From Sinonovacula constricta (taxonomy: Eukaryota; Mollusca; Bivalvia; Cardiida; Solecurtidae), in contig CM017569.1 in the NCBI GenBank assembly GCA_007844125.1, positions 7,172,583-7,236,582 on the forward strand: a stretch of 64,000 bases of DNA, written 5' to 3'. Below the pieces are notes generated by a model. It had not been told where the DNA came from, did no database searches, and saw only the letters and a list, made by a program, of their open reading frames with translations. This document shows positions 59,751 to 64,000 of this stretch, piece after piece. A program made the position numbers and the translations under genes. The stretch's first letter is position 1. The number at the start of each line of letters is the position of its first letter.

Positions 59751-60640
59751 ATGCGGATGCGGACCCTTTTTGCGGACAATTCTAATTACACCTAGTTAAT
59801 TATTTTCAATTGAAATACACCAAAATTGGTATTTTTGTCCTATTTATTGAATATTTACATAATATACATCTGCATACTTCTACTGTTTCATTTTTGTTAA
59901 CTTTTCTTCTGAAAACAAAATGCACGAACTCCCAAGCCAAACATTGGGCAAGATTTGCCCATGAAAACAGACATTTATTTTAAAGATTCATAAATAAATT
60001 ATATACCGACTGGTAAAGCTTGTCAGACGTTAGCATTTCAAATTGCAATGCTTTTTTAGTTCATTTACGTTCAAATGACTGTGTGGATTTCCATATAACC
60101 CAGAAAATAAACGCTAATCACTGTAAAATGAAAATTAAAGTAAAAAGCAGCATAAAATAAATGAAAACACACTTGAAATACTTATACTGTAATTAAAGGG
60201 TTAAGACAGAGGGCAGCTTAGACATTTTACTTACAAAAATGATTACGTATGCGGGTACATGGAATATGGCACCCGCACGATAACTCTGCGGATACAGTTA
60301 CTGATACGGGTGGCTACGGATGCGGGTGCGTATGCGTGTACAAGAAATAGACGGCATTCTCTAGAGGTCTTCTACCAAGGTTGTTCGAATATTGCCCCTG
60401 GGGTTAAAATTGGCCCTGCTCTGTCGGACAGTATTTGGTACAAAAACGCTTAGTTTAACTATATAATTATTATATAGAGAAATTTAAAAATATATATCTT
60501 TTTCTCTAAAACCACTTTGCCCAGAGCTTTGATATTTGTTATGTGACATTTTCTATTGAACTTTCGACTTTTGATGAATTAAACCTTGACCAAGTGACTT
60601 AATTTTGAAGCTTTTGCCTTTATTTTCCTTACAGTTATTA

Positions 60641-61079
60641 CAGCTCAATCTGATTTTGGTGAAAAATACACTTTCGAAAAAAATTGTTTCAAAAGTCGCT
60701 ATTAAAGTATTAATGATTTTGTGAATTGTTTTCGGTTAATCTAAAACTACTGACCAAAGGATATTGAATTATATCGAAGAAATTGTATCGTAAAACAACT
60801 GAAAATGCATGGAAAATGGATTTCGCGTTAGATCTACTAACGCGATATTTTCGGCCTATTCCATTCCTATTCAATAAATAGGACAAACATACCAATTTTG
60901 GTGTATTTTAATTGAAAAATAAAAAATCTTGTTATTTTTTCGGATTGTATTTGATGTCATGCAATGTCCTCTGGTCAGTATTTTTAGATTAACCCAAACA
61001 ATTCACAAAATCATTAATAGCGACTTTTGGAAACAATTTTTTTCGAAAGTGTATTTTCCACCAAAATCAGATCGAGCTC
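60641..61079. mobile_element. Foldback/MITE-like element with ~130-bp inverted arms
   Basis: Left arm from AGCTCAATCTGATTTTGGTG, right end ACCAAAATCAGATCGAGCT. The arms stay similar through CGAAAGTGTATTTTC, TAATAGCGACTTTTG, CAATTCACAAAATCATTAAT and TTAGATTAACC. The centre contains ACCAATTTTGGTGTATTTTA, which is found inverted at about 59805-59835. Confidence 0.88.
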
Positions 61080-61504
61080 CTTTAATCTGTAGATTTGAAC
61101 ATTTTAAATTTTATGGAGTTTATAGGTCTTTGACCTTCGAACCCTGCCTAGTCGTGACTTCTGGTGAGCGACATAGGCCCCAGGGCCCCTTCTTTATATC
61201 CCTTCCATCCACGTAGCATTGGTTTCTACAGACCGTTTGTCCGTTGACCGCCATAAGTTTGCCCGCTATTTTTCCCCTGAATTTGAATTCGGTTGGATTT
61301 CAATGAAACTTTACATGAAGTACTTGCTACTTTCATTGCGCATATTGCCCGGAAGTTCGGATTGTAAATTTTAGCGGAGCTATCAGACGAGTGATTTTAG
61401 CTCAGCTCATGTCGTGAGACATTCGTTTTCGACACGCGGTGTTCAATACAAGCTCTATTAACTAATGAAGTATAAATGTATAATAACTTATTATATTATT
61501 TCAG

Positions 61505-63920
<2,416 letters not shown>

Positions 63921-64000
63921 AATATACATGTATATCGGTGTTTGGAAACCTTTTATGTTATTTTTGTGATTGATGATTATGTTCTTCTACCGGAAATTTG
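63921..64000. other. Downstream of the OTU/F-box element; window end
   Basis: No polyA signal or terminal inverted repeat is seen before the window ends, so the element's right end lies outside. Confidence 0.5.

Noticed and set aside
57737..61500. Further sulfotransferase exons with the 3'-phosphate-binding motif
   Set aside because: I looked for an RDPR-type motif with splice borders on the plus strand and found none.

Overview
The window looks like nuclear DNA of a bivalve mollusc. This is an inference. It is AT-rich and intron-rich, has GT-AG spliced genes and many microsatellites, and carries several tRNA-headed SINEs and mollusc-type Gypsy, LINE and DNA-transposon proteins. There is no bacterial gene organisation. 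Most of the DNA is repeats or decayed mobile elements. The host genes were rebuilt by matching splice sites, reading frames and intron phases.

Layout. (1) 1-360: tetranucleotide arrays. 4400-11810 (+): six phase-matched exons give the C-terminal 234 residues of a single-pass membrane protein with an extracellular Cys cluster and a cytoplasmic tail; its 5' exons were not found. Its introns carry SINEs, an 81/162-bp higher-order tandem repeat and an array rich in AGGTCA half-sites. (2) 12480-15540: microsatellite, a 22-bp minisatellite and sequence with no gene call. (3) 15779-21545: a decayed Ty3/Gypsy-related LTR retrotransposon with a tRNA-Pro-type primer site and the unusual order gag-PR-IN-RT-RH. 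(4) 21650-38600: LINE remnants (23630-25520 minus, 33827-34444 plus), a long hairpin, MITEs, SINEs and two weakly supported host transcription units (29390 plus, 37560-35500 minus).

(5) 38659-57736 (+): the 5' part of a carbohydrate sulfotransferase gene with signal anchor and PAPS-binding P-loop. Its 15.2-kb first intron holds a reverse-transcriptase element (39595-40539 and 45636 onward) that is split by a 5.1-kb DNA transposon (40540-45635). That transposon has matching terminal inverted repeats, an open four-exon transposase of 799 residues, a compact promoter and an array of subterminal motifs at both ends. A 1.3-kb MITE, more SINEs and long degenerate arrays follow.

(6) 57737-64000: palindrome clusters, a tRNA-SINE, inverted-repeat elements and an open 605-residue integrase-type transposase fused to an OTU cysteine protease domain (61505-63322). 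An overlapping +1 frame (63273-63920) carries Gly/Asp/Asn/Ser repeats and an F-box-like segment, so the element's right side pairs a deubiquitinase-like and a ubiquitin-ligase-adaptor-like module. The element probably continues past the window.

The most interesting items are the OTU/F-box transposon, the 5.1-kb transposon with its subterminal motif array and duplicated internal exon, and the IN-before-RT Gypsy-type element.
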